64,000 nucleotides of DNA from Pseudonocardia sp. MH-G8 (GTDB lineage Bacteria; Actinomycetota; Actinomycetes; Mycobacteriales; Pseudonocardiaceae). Positions 26,708 through 35,189 of the stretch are shown in pieces (the stretch's first letter is position 1; each line of letters opens with the position of its first letter). The position numbers were made by a program, and so were the translations under genes. Under the pieces are notes generated by a model. It had not been told where the DNA came from, did no database searches, and saw nothing but the letters and a program-made list of their open reading frames with translations. The stretch spans positions 1,116,001 through 1,180,000 of the forward strand of contig NZ_NKYF01000001.1 of assembly GCF_002262885.1 (NCBI RefSeq). The letters run 5' to 3'.

Positions 26708-29491
26708 ATGATCGAGAAGGCGCTGCGGGAGACCGTGCGCGGCGAGGTCGCGTTCGACACCGCCACCCGCGCTCTCTACGCCACCGACGCGTCGAACTAC
26801 CGGCGCGTCCCGCAGGGCGTGGTCTTCCCGCGGAACAGCGAGGACGTGGCCGCGGTCCTGGCCGCCTGCCGCGCGCACGGCGTGCCGCTCACCGCCCGCG
26901 GGCGGGGCACGTCGATCGCCGGCAACGCCGTCGGGCCGGGTGTCGTGCTGGACACCTCGCGCCACCTCACGCGGATCCTGGAGATCGACCCGGAGCGGCG
27001 CACCGCCTGCGTCGAATCCGGTGTTGTCCTGGACGAGCTGCAGGCCGCCGCCCGTCCGCACGGGCTGCGCTTCGGCCCCGACCCGTCCACCCACAGCCGC
27101 GCCACGATCGGCGGGATGATCGGCAACAACGCGTGCGGCTCGCACTCGGTGGCCTGGGGCAAGACCTCGGACAACGTCGAGGAGCTCGACGTCCTGCTCG
27201 CCGACGGCACGCGGATGCAGCTCGGTGCCGGACAGGACCACCCCCGCCTGCAGGAGCTCGTGTCGCGCCACCTCGGCGAGATCCGGCGCGAGTTCTCCGG
27301 GCTGTCGCGCCGGGTGTCGGGCTACGCGCTGGACCAGCTGCTGCCCGAGAACGGTTTCCACGTCGCCCGGTCGCTCGTGGGCAGCGAGGGCACCTGCGCC
27401 ACCGTGCTCGGCGCCACCGTCTCGCTCGTACCGCTCCCCGCGGCGACGGTGCTGCTCGTGCTCGGCTTCCCGGACGCGATCGCGGCCGCGCACGCCGTGC
27501 CCCGGGTCCTGCCGCACCACCCCGCCACGGTCGAGGGCATGGACGCGGAGCTGCTCGCGCTGTTCACGAGCCGTCCCGGCCGCGGAGCCGTCGACCTGCC
27601 CGACGGCGGCGCGTGGCTGTTCGTCGAGATGACCGGCGACACGCAGGCCGAGGCCACCGAGCGCGCCCACGTCCTCGCCGCCGAGCTGCGCGACGCGGCG
27701 ACCGCCCAGGTGATCACCGAGCCGGCCGCGCAGCGCGTGGCGTGGCGGGTGCGCGAGGAGGGGGCGGGCCTGGCCACCCGGCTGGCCGACGGCTCGGAGG
27801 CGTGGCCCGGCTGGGAGGACGCGGCCGTCCCACCCGAACACCTCGGCGCGTACCTGGAGGACTTCGCCGCACTACTGCGCCGCCACGGTCGCAAGGGCGT
27901 GACCTACGGGCACTTCGGCGAGGGCTGCCTGCACGTGCGCATCGACTTCGACCTCGTCTCCGACCGCGGCCGGGCCGGATTCCGGTCGTTCTCCCACGAC
28001 ATCGCGGACGTCGTCGTCGCGCACGGCGGGTCGCTCTCCGGCGAGCACGGCGACGGGCGGGCCCGCGCCGAGCTGCTGCCGCGGATGTACAGCGAGCCGG
28101 TCATGCGGGCGTTCGGCGCGTTCAAGGCCATCTGGGACCCGGAGGGGTTGCTCAACCCGGGCGTCCTCGTGCAGCCCGACCCGGTGGACGCCGGCCTGCG
28201 CTTCCACCCGCCGCTCGACCGGGGCACGCTGCTGGCGTTCGCCCACGACGGCGGCAGCATCGACCAGGCCGCGCGGCGCTGCGTCGGTGTCGGCAAGTGC
28301 GTGGTCAAGGAGCCGAGCGGGGTGATGTGCCCCAGCTACGCCGTCACCGGCGCGGAGGAGCACTCCACCCGGGGCCGGGCGCACATGCTGATGGAGATGC
28401 TGCGCGGGGAGACGATCACCGACGGCTGGCGTTCCACCGAGGTGCGCGACGCGCTGGACCTGTGCCTGTCGTGCAAGGGCTGCAAGAGCGACTGCCCCGT
28501 CGACGTCGACATGGCCTCCTACAAGTCGGAGTTCCTCGCCCACCACTACGCGGGCCGGCTGCGCCCGGCGTCGCACTACTCGATGGGCTGGCTCCCACTC
28601 TGGGCGCGGCTCGCCTCGCTCGCGCCCGGCCTGGTCAACCTGGCCGGACGCACCCCCGGCGTGCGTGCGCTGCTCAAGCGCGTGGGCGGGATCGCGCAGG
28701 AGCGAGCGATCCCGCGGTTCGCGCCCGCGACGTTCACCCGCGCGTTCCGTCGCCGCCCGCAGCGGCCACCGGTGGCGGCGCGGCCCGCCGTGGTGCTGTG
28801 GCCCGACACGTTCAACAACCACCTCACCCCGGAGGTCCTGCGCGACGCCACCGAGGTGCTCGAGGCCGCCGGCTTCGACGTGCTGGTGCCGCCCGGCCAG
28901 GTCTGCTGCGGGCTCACCTGGATCACTACCGGCCAGCTCCGGATCGCGCGCCGGGTGCTGGAGCACACCGTCTCGGTGATGCGGCCGTACCTGGACGCGG
29001 GGCTTCCCGTGGTCGCGCTCGAGCCCAGCTGCGCCGCCGCCCTGCGGGCCGATGCCACCGAGCTGCTCCCCGACGGCGCCCGTGCGCTGGCCGAGCAGAC
29101 GCTCACGCTCGCAGAGTTCCTGCAGCGCCACGCCCCGGACTGGGATCTGCCCGCCCTCGGTCGCACGGCGATCACCCAACAGCACTGCCACCAGCACGCC
29201 GACCTGGGTTTCGCCGCCGACGAGGCATTGCTCGCGAAGGCCGGCGTCGCCAACCGCACGCTCGATTCGGGCTGCTGCGGCCTGGCCGGCAACTTCGGCT
29301 TCGAACAGGAGCACTATGCCGTCTCGACGGCGGTGGGCGAGCGGGTGCTGCTGCCCGCCGTCCGCGACGCCGACGCCGACACCCTCGTGGTGGCCGACGG
29401 CTTCAGCTGCCGCACCCAGATCGCCCAGGAGACGCCGCGGCGGGCGCTGCACCTGGCGCAGGTGCTGCGCATGGCGCTGCGAGCCCGCTGA
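26708..29491 (+). CDS. FAD/Fe-S/CCG oxidoreductase, YdiJ-like (D-2-hydroxyacid dehydrogenase)
   Basis: This is a three-part fusion of 927 residues. The FAD-binding PCMH domain (LTARGRGTSIAGNAVGPGVV, then HSRATIGGMIGNNACGSHS) is followed by the FAD-oxidase C domain (GHFGEGCLHVRIDF, GSLSGEHGDGRARAELLP). Next come Fe-S motifs (CVGVGKCVV with GVMCPSY, and CLSCKGCKSDCPVD) and two CCG motifs (CCGLTW, GCCGLAGNFG). The layout matches E. coli YdiJ, a D-2-hydroxyglutarate dehydrogenase, and D-lactate dehydrogenases. It transfers electrons to a membrane acceptor or quinone. ATG 26708 follows GCGGGG. A hairpin at 29518 follows the stop. Confidence 0.9.
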   Translation: MIEKALRETVRGEVAFDTATRALYATDASNYRRVPQGVVFPRNSEDVAAVLAACRAHGVPLTARGRGTSIAGNAVGPGVVLDTSRHLTRILEIDPERRTACVESGVVLDELQAAARPHGLRFGPDPSTHSRATIGGMIGNNACGSHSVAWGKTSDNVEELDVLLADGTRMQLGAGQDHPRLQELVSRHLGEIRREFSGLSRRVSGYALDQLLPENGFHVARSLVGSEGTCATVLGATVSLVPLPAATVLLVLGFPDAIAAAHAVPRVLPHHPATVEGMDAELLALFTSRPGRGAVDLPDGGAWLFVEMTGDTQAEATERAHVLAAELRDAATAQVITEPAAQRVAWRVREEGAGLATRLADGSEAWPGWEDAAVPPEHLGAYLEDFAALLRRHGRKGVTYGHFGEGCLHVRIDFDLVSDRGRAGFRSFSHDIADVVVAHGGSLSGEHGDGRARAELLPRMYSEPVMRAFGAFKAIWDPEGLLNPGVLVQPDPVDAGLRFHPPLDRGTLLAFAHDGGSIDQAARRCVGVGKCVVKEPSGVMCPSYAVTGAEEHSTRGRAHMLMEMLRGETITDGWRSTEVRDALDLCLSCKGCKSDCPVDVDMASYKSEFLAHHYAGRLRPASHYSMGWLPLWARLASLAPGLVNLAGRTPGVRALLKRVGGIAQERAIPRFAPATFTRAFRRRPQRPPVAARPAVVLWPDTFNNHLTPEVLRDATEVLEAAGFDVLVPPGQVCCGLTWITTGQLRIARRVLEHTVSVMRPYLDAGLPVVALEPSCAAALRADATELLPDGARALAEQTLTLAEFLQRHAPDWDLPALGRTAITQQHCHQHADLGFAADEALLAKAGVANRTLDSGCCGLAGNFGFEQEHYAVSTAVGERVLLPAVRDADADTLVVADGFSCRTQIAQETPRRALHLAQVLRMALRAR

Positions 29492-29517
29492 GCCGTCCAC
29501 CACTTCGAGATACGCTG

Positions 29518-29554
29518 ACCGGCCCCTGCCACCCTCGACGGGCAGGGGGCCGGT
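29518..29554 (+). terminator. strong GC hairpin after the oxidoreductase
   Basis: ACCGGCCCCTGCC (29518-29530) pairs with GGGCAGGGGGCCGGT (29540-29554) with a two-base bulge and a loop of about 9 nt. It is 27 nt after the stop, in the usual terminator position. Confidence 0.7.
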
Positions 29555-29663
29555 CGCGCTGCGCGAGACTCCCCACCGGGGTCCCCCCGACCCCGCCCGC
29601 GCACAGATCACGCTAGGCCGTCACCCCCCTCGTCCGGATCGGTCGAAAGGTTGATCCTCACCC

Positions 29664-30215
29664 CTACTTCGGTTGGAGCCCGTCGCGCACCACGGCGAGC
29701 AGCCGGTGGCGCAAAGCCGGATCGGGGTCGGTGCGCACCGCGTACAACAGGCCCTTGAGCAGGGCGATCAGGTCGGAGACGGAGACGTCGCGGCGGACCG
29801 CACCGACTTCCTGCGCCCGGGCGAGGAGGACACCGAGCGCCTCGTGCATCTCCGCCACCGCCTCGGCGACCCGCGCGGCACCCGCACCGGCGAACGCGTC
29901 CGGGAGGTCGCGCTTCGCGTCCGCCTCCTCGGTGACCCGGTCCAGGAACCCGGAGAACGCGGCGCCGGGGTCGGAAGCGCCGGCGCGGGCGCGCGCATCG
30001 GCCGCCAGCTCCTGCACCCGGACCAGCGAGACGGCTTCGAAGAGCGCCTCCTTGGTCGGGAAGTGCCGGTAGACGGTGCCGGGCCCGACGCCCGCGGCGT
30101 CAGCGATGTCGTCGAGGGGCACCGCGAAGCCGTGTTCGGAGAAGGCCTGGCGGGCCGCGGCGAGCACCCGGTCGCGGTTGCGCCGGGCGTCGGCGCGCAG
30201 CGCTCGCTCAGACAT
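29664..30215 (-). CDS. TetR-family transcriptional regulator
   Basis: The 183-residue protein has the N-terminal helix-turn-helix RRNRDRVLAAARQAFSEHGF, DIADAAGVGPGTVYRHFPTKEALF, followed by a ligand-binding domain. The ATG at 30215 (MSERALRADARR) is the natural start; a longer frame would read through a copy of the dispersed intergenic repeat. It is divergent from the SnoaL-like gene with 128 nt between. CGTTCCG occurs twice in that gap (30292-30298 and 30319-30325), so an operator there is possible. Likely a repressor of its neighbour and itself. Confidence 0.92.
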   Translation of the reverse strand: MSERALRADARRNRDRVLAAARQAFSEHGFAVPLDDIADAAGVGPGTVYRHFPTKEALFEAVSLVRVQELAADARARAGASDPGAAFSGFLDRVTEEADAKRDLPDAFAGAGAARVAEAVAEMHEALGVLLARAQEVGAVRRDVSVSDLIALLKGLLYAVRTDPDPALRHRLLAVVRDGLQPK

Positions 30216-30221
30216 CGCAGT

Positions 30222-30253
30222 CCGCGATACGTGCGCGCCCCGACCCGCGAGTG
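30222..30253. repeat. single copy of the dispersed CGCGAGTCGGGGTC element (minus orientation)
   Basis: CCGCGATACGTGCGCG then CCCCGACCCGCGAGTGG matches the reverse complement of the element with a few changes. It sits directly before the TetR start codon, in its 5' leader. Confidence 0.65.
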
Positions 30254-30343
30254 GCGAGGGGTTCGGGCTCGAGGCCGCCAAGCGGGGCACGCGTTCCGTA
30301 TCGTCGAAGCGGGGTCACCGTTCCGATTCTAGGGAGAACGAGC

Positions 30344-30781
30344 ATGCACCGCAGCCCGCGTGAGGTCGTCGAGCAGGTCCGCCGGATGGTCGCCGGCGAG
30401 GGGGTCGAGTTCGCCGACCTCTTCGCCCTCGACGGCGTGCTGCGCTACCCGTTCGCCCCGCCGGGCACACCAGGTGAGCTGCGCGGCCGGCAGGCGATCC
30501 GCGAGTTCCACGGGCTCGCGTCCGGGCAGCGCGAGCTGCTCGAGATCGCGGGAGTCGACGCGCTCGTCCGGGAGACCGACGACCCCGAGGTCGTCGTCGT
30601 CGAGATCGAGCACCACGGGCACTCGCGCGCCACCGGCGGGCCCTACCGGTTCCGGGCCCTCGGCGTCATCCGCGTGCGGGACGGCGAGATCGTCGCCTAC
30701 GACGACTACATGGACCCCATCGCGATGGCAGCACTGCTGGGGCGCACCCCGGACCTGGCCGCAGCACTCTCCGCTGCCTGA
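30344..30781 (+). CDS. SnoaL-like / NTF2-fold protein
   Basis: This protein of 145 residues has the pattern of the nuclear transport factor 2 fold: an N-terminal helix, LFALDGVLRYPFAPPGTPGE, GRQAIREFHG, and the closing strands VIRVRDGEIVAYDDYMDP. Such proteins bind small hydrophobic molecules or act as cyclases, isomerases or hydrolases. Its own activity cannot be told. AGGGAG precedes the ATG. The divergent TetR gene suggests induction by a small ligand. Confidence 0.85.
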   Translation: MHRSPREVVEQVRRMVAGEGVEFADLFALDGVLRYPFAPPGTPGELRGRQAIREFHGLASGQRELLEIAGVDALVRETDDPEVVVVEIEHHGHSRATGGPYRFRALGVIRVRDGEIVAYDDYMDPIAMAALLGRTPDLAAALSAA

Positions 30782-30785
30782 TCCG

Positions 30786-30939
30786 CACCCCGACGCACTG
30801 GCGAGTAGGGCCCGACTCGCGGGGGTGAGGGCGCGACTCGCGGAAGGGCGGGCCCGACTCGCGAGGGGTGAGGCCCGACTCGCGGGGGGGCGGGCACACC
30901 CCCGCGAGTCGGGGCGTGCGGCGCGCGTGTCGCGCTCCG
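30786..30939. repeat. cluster of dispersed CGCGAGTCGGGGTC cores
   Basis: Four or five minus-oriented cores with CCCGACTCGCG or close variants (from 30789 to about 30880) are followed by one plus-oriented full copy at 30902-30938 (CGCGAGTCGGGGCG, 10 nt, GTGTCGCGCTCC). It is the densest cluster in the window, between the SnoaL-like gene and the second sugar ABC operon. Confidence 0.8.
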
Positions 30940-30986
30940 TTCAGAGATGGCGGGCTCCCACGCAGTAGGCGGCATCCGCCGCGCAC

Positions 30987-31016
30987 TTGACTCCTCCCGG
31001 TCGCGACGGCTAAGAC
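30987..31016 (+). promoter_or_regulatory. sigma-70-type promoter of the sugar ABC operon
   Basis: TTGACT (30987-30992) and TAAGAC (31011-31016) are separated by 18 nt. Both match a housekeeping actinobacterial promoter. Transcription would start near 31023, about 40 nt before the ATG. Confidence 0.6.
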
Positions 31017-31032
31017 TGCACCCGTCAAGCCG

Positions 31033-31046
31033 TGAAATCGATTCCA
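31033..31046. promoter_or_regulatory. LacI-family type operator
   Basis: TGAAATCGATTCCA fits the LacI/CcpA-type consensus TGNAANCGNTTNCA at every fixed position. It lies inside the longer imperfect palindrome CGTGAAATCGATTCCACG. It overlaps the start of the transcript, so a bound repressor would block the promoter at 30987. No LacI-family gene is in the window. Confidence 0.6.
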
Positions 31047-31060
31047 CGGGTCGGAGGACG

Positions 31061-32446
31061 ATGACGTCGCGGAGCACGCGAGCCCCTGCCACCGGGTTGC
31101 CGGGGCGTGCCGATCCCCCTGTCCGCTTCGGCCGCCGCCGCCTGCTCGCCGGGGCCGCCGCCCTCGGCGCCGCCGGGCTCGGGCTGGCCGGCTGTTCGGG
31201 CACGGGGAGCTCGGAACCCCTGCAGTTCTGGAACGCCCACGCGCCGCAACCGTCGGGCGACCCCGAGGTGGTCGCGCAGAGCGAGTGGTACTTGGCGGCG
31301 ATCGACCACTGGAACGCGCACCACCCCGAGCAGGTCGTGCCGATGTTCGTGCCCGACTACGTCAACCCGATGAACCCGCGGATCGCCACGGCCTTCGCCG
31401 CGGACAACGGGCCGGACATCTTCATGATCTCCCCGGGCGAGTTCCTGCGCTACTACAACGGCGGGGTCCTGCTGGACCTCAAGCCGTACCTGACGCAGGA
31501 GGCGCTCGACGACTTCTACCCCGAGGCGCTCGGCACGCGCATCGTCGGGGACGGGATCTACGGTCTCCCGATCGAGATCGACCCCATCAGCCTGTACTAC
31601 GACGTGGCGGCCTTCGAGGAGAGCGGCCTGTCCGAGGGCGACCTGCCCACCACGTGGGACCAGCTCCTCGACGTCGCCGAGCGCCTCACGACCCCGCGGC
31701 GCTCCGGGCTGGTGCTGGAGACCAAACCGGGCTACTACCAGAACTTCATGTTCTACCCCTGGCTGTGGCAGAGCGGCGGCGAGGTGATCGATCCCGCGAC
31801 ACAGCTGCCCGGACTGGACTCGGACGCCGCGGTGGCCGCGCTGGAGTTCTTCGGCGCAGGCATCGCCCGCGGTGTCTCCCCGCGGACGCTGCCGGCCGGG
31901 GGCGAGATCGTCCCGGGGTTCACGCAGGGCCTCGCGGCGATGTGGCAGACCGGCCCGTGGACCGTCGCGGAGTTCGAGCTGCAGGCGCCCGACCACCGGT
32001 ACGGCGTGCTCCCGCTGCCGCAGCCCCCTGGTGGGGAGCGGATCACGTCCGCGGGCGGGTGGGCGTGGGCCGTCAACAACCGGGGGCGCAACCCCGACGC
32101 GGCCGCGCGCTTCGTCGTGGAGTCGATCGGCAGCATGAGCGCCGAGAGCGTCGCGCGCGGCGCGGACTGGAACTACCGCGCCAAGTCGAACCTGCCCCCG
32201 CGCAAGTCGGTGGCCTCCGCCAGCGAGCAGCTGCCGTCCTACCACCAGCCGGCCCGGGCCGCGCTGCGCGAGCTGCTCGACTCCAGCCGCGGCGAGCCGC
32301 GGTACCCACCGGTGCTCTACAAGGCGCTGTCCAACGCCATCCAGTCGGTGCAGCTGGCCGGAGGCGACGCGCGCGCCCAGGCCCGGCTCGCCCAGGACGC
32401 GATCGAGAGCTTCCTCCAGACCTACGAGGGAGGCACGCTGGTATGA
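31061..32446 (+). CDS. extracellular sugar-binding lipoprotein of an ABC importer (Tat-exported)
   Basis: The 461-residue protein has the twin-arginine motif FGRRRLLAG and lipobox LAGC (C45). The mature domain is a family 1 solute-binding protein (LQFWNAHAPQPSG, GPDIFMISPGEFLRYYNGGV, TTWDQLLDVAERL). It is the paralogue of 1363-2697. ATG 31061 follows TCGGAGGACG. Its stop overlaps the permease start (ATGA). The promoter and LacI-type operator upstream suggest induction by the transported sugar. Confidence 0.93.
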   Translation: MTSRSTRAPATGLPGRADPPVRFGRRRLLAGAAALGAAGLGLAGCSGTGSSEPLQFWNAHAPQPSGDPEVVAQSEWYLAAIDHWNAHHPEQVVPMFVPDYVNPMNPRIATAFAADNGPDIFMISPGEFLRYYNGGVLLDLKPYLTQEALDDFYPEALGTRIVGDGIYGLPIEIDPISLYYDVAAFEESGLSEGDLPTTWDQLLDVAERLTTPRRSGLVLETKPGYYQNFMFYPWLWQSGGEVIDPATQLPGLDSDAAVAALEFFGAGIARGVSPRTLPAGGEIVPGFTQGLAAMWQTGPWTVAEFELQAPDHRYGVLPLPQPPGGERITSAGGWAWAVNNRGRNPDAAARFVVESIGSMSAESVARGADWNYRAKSNLPPRKSVASASEQLPSYHQPARAALRELLDSSRGEPRYPPVLYKALSNAIQSVQLAGGDARAQARLAQDAIESFLQTYEGGTLV

Positions 32447-33390
32447 CGGCAGTGTCGCTGAACCGCACGGCCGGGCGTTCGAGCACCGGCCGCGCCCCGC
32501 TCACCCCGATGCGCAAGCGCGAGCGCCGGGCCGCCTTCCTGTTCCTGCTCCCCGACTCCCTCGGGCTCTTCGTCTTCGTCGTCGTGCCGATGATCCTGGC
32601 GATCGCGCTCGCGTTCTTCTCGCTCGACGGGTTCGGCCACCTCGAGTTCATCGGCCTCGACAACTACATCCGGCTGGCCCAGGATCCGCAGTTCTGGGCC
32701 AGCCTGCGCACCACCGCGATCTACGTGGTCGTGACGGTGCCGGTGATGTTCGTCGTCAGCCTCGCGCTCGCCGTCCTGGTGAAGGAGCAGTTCCCCGGGG
32801 TGGGCATCGTCCGCAGCGCGCTGTTCCTGCCCTACGTGATCAGCCTCGTGGTCGTGGGCATGATCTGGCAGTTCATGCTCACCGACAAGGTCGGCGTGGT
32901 GTCGCGCGCGCTCGCCTTCGTGGGGCTCGACGGGATCTCGCCCCTCGGATCGCCGAACCTGGCCCTCACCGCGGTCATCCTGATCTCCGTCTGGTTCCAG
33001 ATGGGCTACTACATGATCATTTTCCTCGCCGGGCTGCAGGACATCCCGCGCGAGCTCTACGAGGCGTCCCGCGTGGACGGGGCGAGCCCGTGGCAGCAGT
33101 TTCGCGGCATCACCCTGCCGCTACTGGCCCCCACCAGCTTCTTCGTGCTCCTCACGAGCACGATCGCGGTGGTCACCGGAGGTCTCGACCTGGTCTACGT
33201 CCTCACGCAGGGCGGCCCGGCGGGCGCGACCAGCGTGATGATCTTCTTCGTCTACGAGCAGGCGTTCCTGTTCGGCGAGTACGGCTACGCCGCCGCGGTC
33301 GGCTCCGTCCTGCTGGTGGGGCTGCTGGCCTGGTCGGCCCTGATGTTCTTCCTCACCCGCGGAGGGCGGTTCAGCCATGCCGACGACTGA
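32443..33390 (+). CDS. sugar ABC transporter permease, MalF type
   Basis: This 315-residue membrane protein has about six transmembrane segments, the first after a basic tail (RKRERRAAFLFLLPDSLGLF). The cytoplasmic EAA loop is LYEASRVDGASPWQQFRGIT, which docks the ATPase. It overlaps the binding-protein stop by 4 bp and the next permease start by 14 bp, so the three are translated together. Confidence 0.94.
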   Translation: MTAVSLNRTAGRSSTGRAPLTPMRKRERRAAFLFLLPDSLGLFVFVVVPMILAIALAFFSLDGFGHLEFIGLDNYIRLAQDPQFWASLRTTAIYVVVTVPVMFVVSLALAVLVKEQFPGVGIVRSALFLPYVISLVVVGMIWQFMLTDKVGVVSRALAFVGLDGISPLGSPNLALTAVILISVWFQMGYYMIIFLAGLQDIPRELYEASRVDGASPWQQFRGITLPLLAPTSFFVLLTSTIAVVTGGLDLVYVLTQGGPAGATSVMIFFVYEQAFLFGEYGYAAAVGSVLLVGLLAWSALMFFLTRGGRFSHADD

Positions 33391-34276
33391 CCAACTCCTG
33401 GAGGCGACGGCGCCCGCCGGCTCCGTCGGTGCGAGCCCGGAGCGGCGCAGACCCGCACCTCGCGCCCGGTGGACGCGCCGCAACATCGGGCTGTTGACCC
33501 TCGGCCTCGTCCTCGGCGTCCTCACGGTGCTGCCACTGGTGATCATGGTGTTCGGCTCGTTCAAACCCGAGGCCGAGGTCACCGCGCCCACGATCCTGCC
33601 CCAGGAACCCACGTTCGAGAACTACGTCTACGTCTTCACCGAGGTCCCGTTCCTGCGCTACCTGCTCAACAGCGCATTCATCTCGGCCGTGATCACGGTG
33701 CTGGCGCTGTGGTTCCACTCGATGGCCGCCTACGCCCTGGCCCGGCTGCGCTTCCCGGGCCGCGAGGCGATCTTCCTCGTGATCTTCTCGACGCTGCTGG
33801 TCAGCCTGCCCGTGATCATGGTCCCGACGTTCGCGGTGGTCCGCACGCTCGGCATGGTGGACAGCTACGCCGGCCTCATCGTCCCGGCGATCTTCAACGC
33901 CTTCGGGATCTTCCTGCTCCGCCAGTTCTACCTCTCGATCCCGGCGGAGCTCGAGGAGGCGGCGCTGCTCGACGGGGCCGGCTACTGGCGCGTCTACTGG
34001 AGCGTCATCCTGCCGCTCTCGCGGCCGATCCTCTCGGCGCTGACGGTGTTCTTCTTCCTCGCCAACTGGAACTCGTTCGTCTGGCCGCTGACGATCACCT
34101 CCGACCCGAACCTGCGCACGGTCCAGGTCGGCATCGCGAGCTTCCAGCTGCAGTACACCGGCAACTGGAACTACACGCTCGCCGCCGCCACCGTGGCCGC
34201 CGTGCCGATGCTGGCGCTGTTCTTCTTCTTCCAGCGCCACATCGTGGAGTCGATCAAGAGCGCCGGCTTCAAGTAG
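33377..34276 (+). CDS. sugar ABC transporter permease, MalG type
   Basis: The 299-residue permease has six hydrophobic segments and the EAA loop EELEEAALLDGAGYWRVYWSV. Its end FQRHIVESIKSAGFK matches the permease fragment at the window start. No ATPase gene follows; the operon stops here, so the transporter probably shares an MsiK-type ATPase encoded elsewhere, as is usual in actinomycetes. Confidence 0.94.
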   Translation: MPTTDQLLEATAPAGSVGASPERRRPAPRARWTRRNIGLLTLGLVLGVLTVLPLVIMVFGSFKPEAEVTAPTILPQEPTFENYVYVFTEVPFLRYLLNSAFISAVITVLALWFHSMAAYALARLRFPGREAIFLVIFSTLLVSLPVIMVPTFAVVRTLGMVDSYAGLIVPAIFNAFGIFLLRQFYLSIPAELEEAALLDGAGYWRVYWSVILPLSRPILSALTVFFFLANWNSFVWPLTITSDPNLRTVQVGIASFQLQYTGNWNYTLAAATVAAVPMLALFFFFQRHIVESIKSAGFK

Positions 34277-34289
34277 CGGCCCGGCGACG

Positions 34290-35189
34290 TCAGCCGGCCA
34301 GGCTCGCCAGCGCCGCAGCCGCGTCCTCGGGCCGCTTGCGCAGGTCGGCACTCATCTCGACGTGCGCGAACGGCAGGCCGAACAGGGACGCGGCGTGGCC
34401 CTGCACGTTCGTCGTGCCCTCGAGCCCGCGGCAGCGCTGCGACCACGCCCGGCAGACCGACAGGTCGGCCTCCTCCAGCCGGTCGGCAAGGTCACGCACC
34501 GCGGGCGCGGGCTCCTCCGGGCCGCCACCCAGCACGACGTCGTCGTCGAGGTCGTCCCGCTCGCCGAAGCCGTGCAACTGCAGCTGCGGGAGCCGCAAGC
34601 GGACGCTCAGGTCCACGGCGAGCGCGTGGAACAGCGAATCGACCTCGTGCGCCACGTCGGCCCGCTCGTCCGCCGCCCTGCGGTGCGCGCCGGCCTGCAG
34701 GTAGATCGCGTCCGGTCGGGCCGCGAGCACGGCCAACCCGACCTCTTCGGTGCCGTAGTCCGCGTTCGGGTGCGGTACCTCGATCAGCAGCCGGGGTTCC
34801 TTGTCGAGCGGGAGAGCGAGCAGCCCCCAGGACCGCTCCGAGTCCGGGTCGCTGCGCGCCACGAGGAACTCGTCCCCCGTGGCGTTCGCCGAGACCCCGA
34901 CCGTGAACCCCGCGTCCTCCATCGCGCGGCGGGCCGGGTCGCCCCCCGCCTCACCCGCGCCGAGCAGCGCGGCGACAGCCCCCACGACGGCCTCGCGCTC
35001 CGCCCGGTCGGGCGGGCGGTAGGGCCCGCTCGGCAGGAGCTGCCCGGTGAAGTCACGCACGTGCTGTTCCAGCAAGGGGCCGTCCTCTTCACGGGGGGCG
35101 AGTGTCGCAACCAGCGCCGCCACCGCGACGAGCGAGAGCACCACGAGTACGGCGACGGCGGCACGGGTCCGGGTCGGCGTACGCGTCAC
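34290..35189 (-). CDS. membrane-anchored PghP-like zinc hydrolase, candidate poly-gamma-glutamate hydrolase
   Basis: The protein has 299 residues with one N-terminal membrane segment (residues 10-30), so the domain faces outward. It shows the pattern of the DUF867/PghP group: IEVPH (H140) followed by GTEEVGL (E148/E149), AGAHRRA, LQLHGF (H206) with a GGG turn, NVQG (N261) and AHVEMS (E278) before an Arg. In PghP this set binds zinc and the gamma-linked substrate. The match is by pattern and was not aligned. Its GTG overlaps the stop of the NlpC/P60 gene. As the last gene of the PgsBC operon it likely trims or degrades the polymer. An N-formylglutamate-amidohydrolase-like fold is the alternative. 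Confidence 0.62.
   Translation of the reverse strand: MTRTPTRTRAAVAVLVVLSLVAVAALVATLAPREEDGPLLEQHVRDFTGQLLPSGPYRPPDRAEREAVVGAVAALLGAGEAGGDPARRAMEDAGFTVGVSANATGDEFLVARSDPDSERSWGLLALPLDKEPRLLIEVPHPNADYGTEEVGLAVLAARPDAIYLQAGAHRRAADERADVAHEVDSLFHALAVDLSVRLRLPQLQLHGFGERDDLDDDVVLGGGPEEPAPAVRDLADRLEEADLSVCRAWSQRCRGLEGTTNVQGHAASLFGLPFAHVEMSADLRKRPEDAAAALASLAG

Noticed and set aside
30786..30939. CRISPR array in the clustered cores
   Set aside because: Cores are 11 nt and spacers about 10-15 nt and unequal, with no cas genes; it is a repeat-element cluster.
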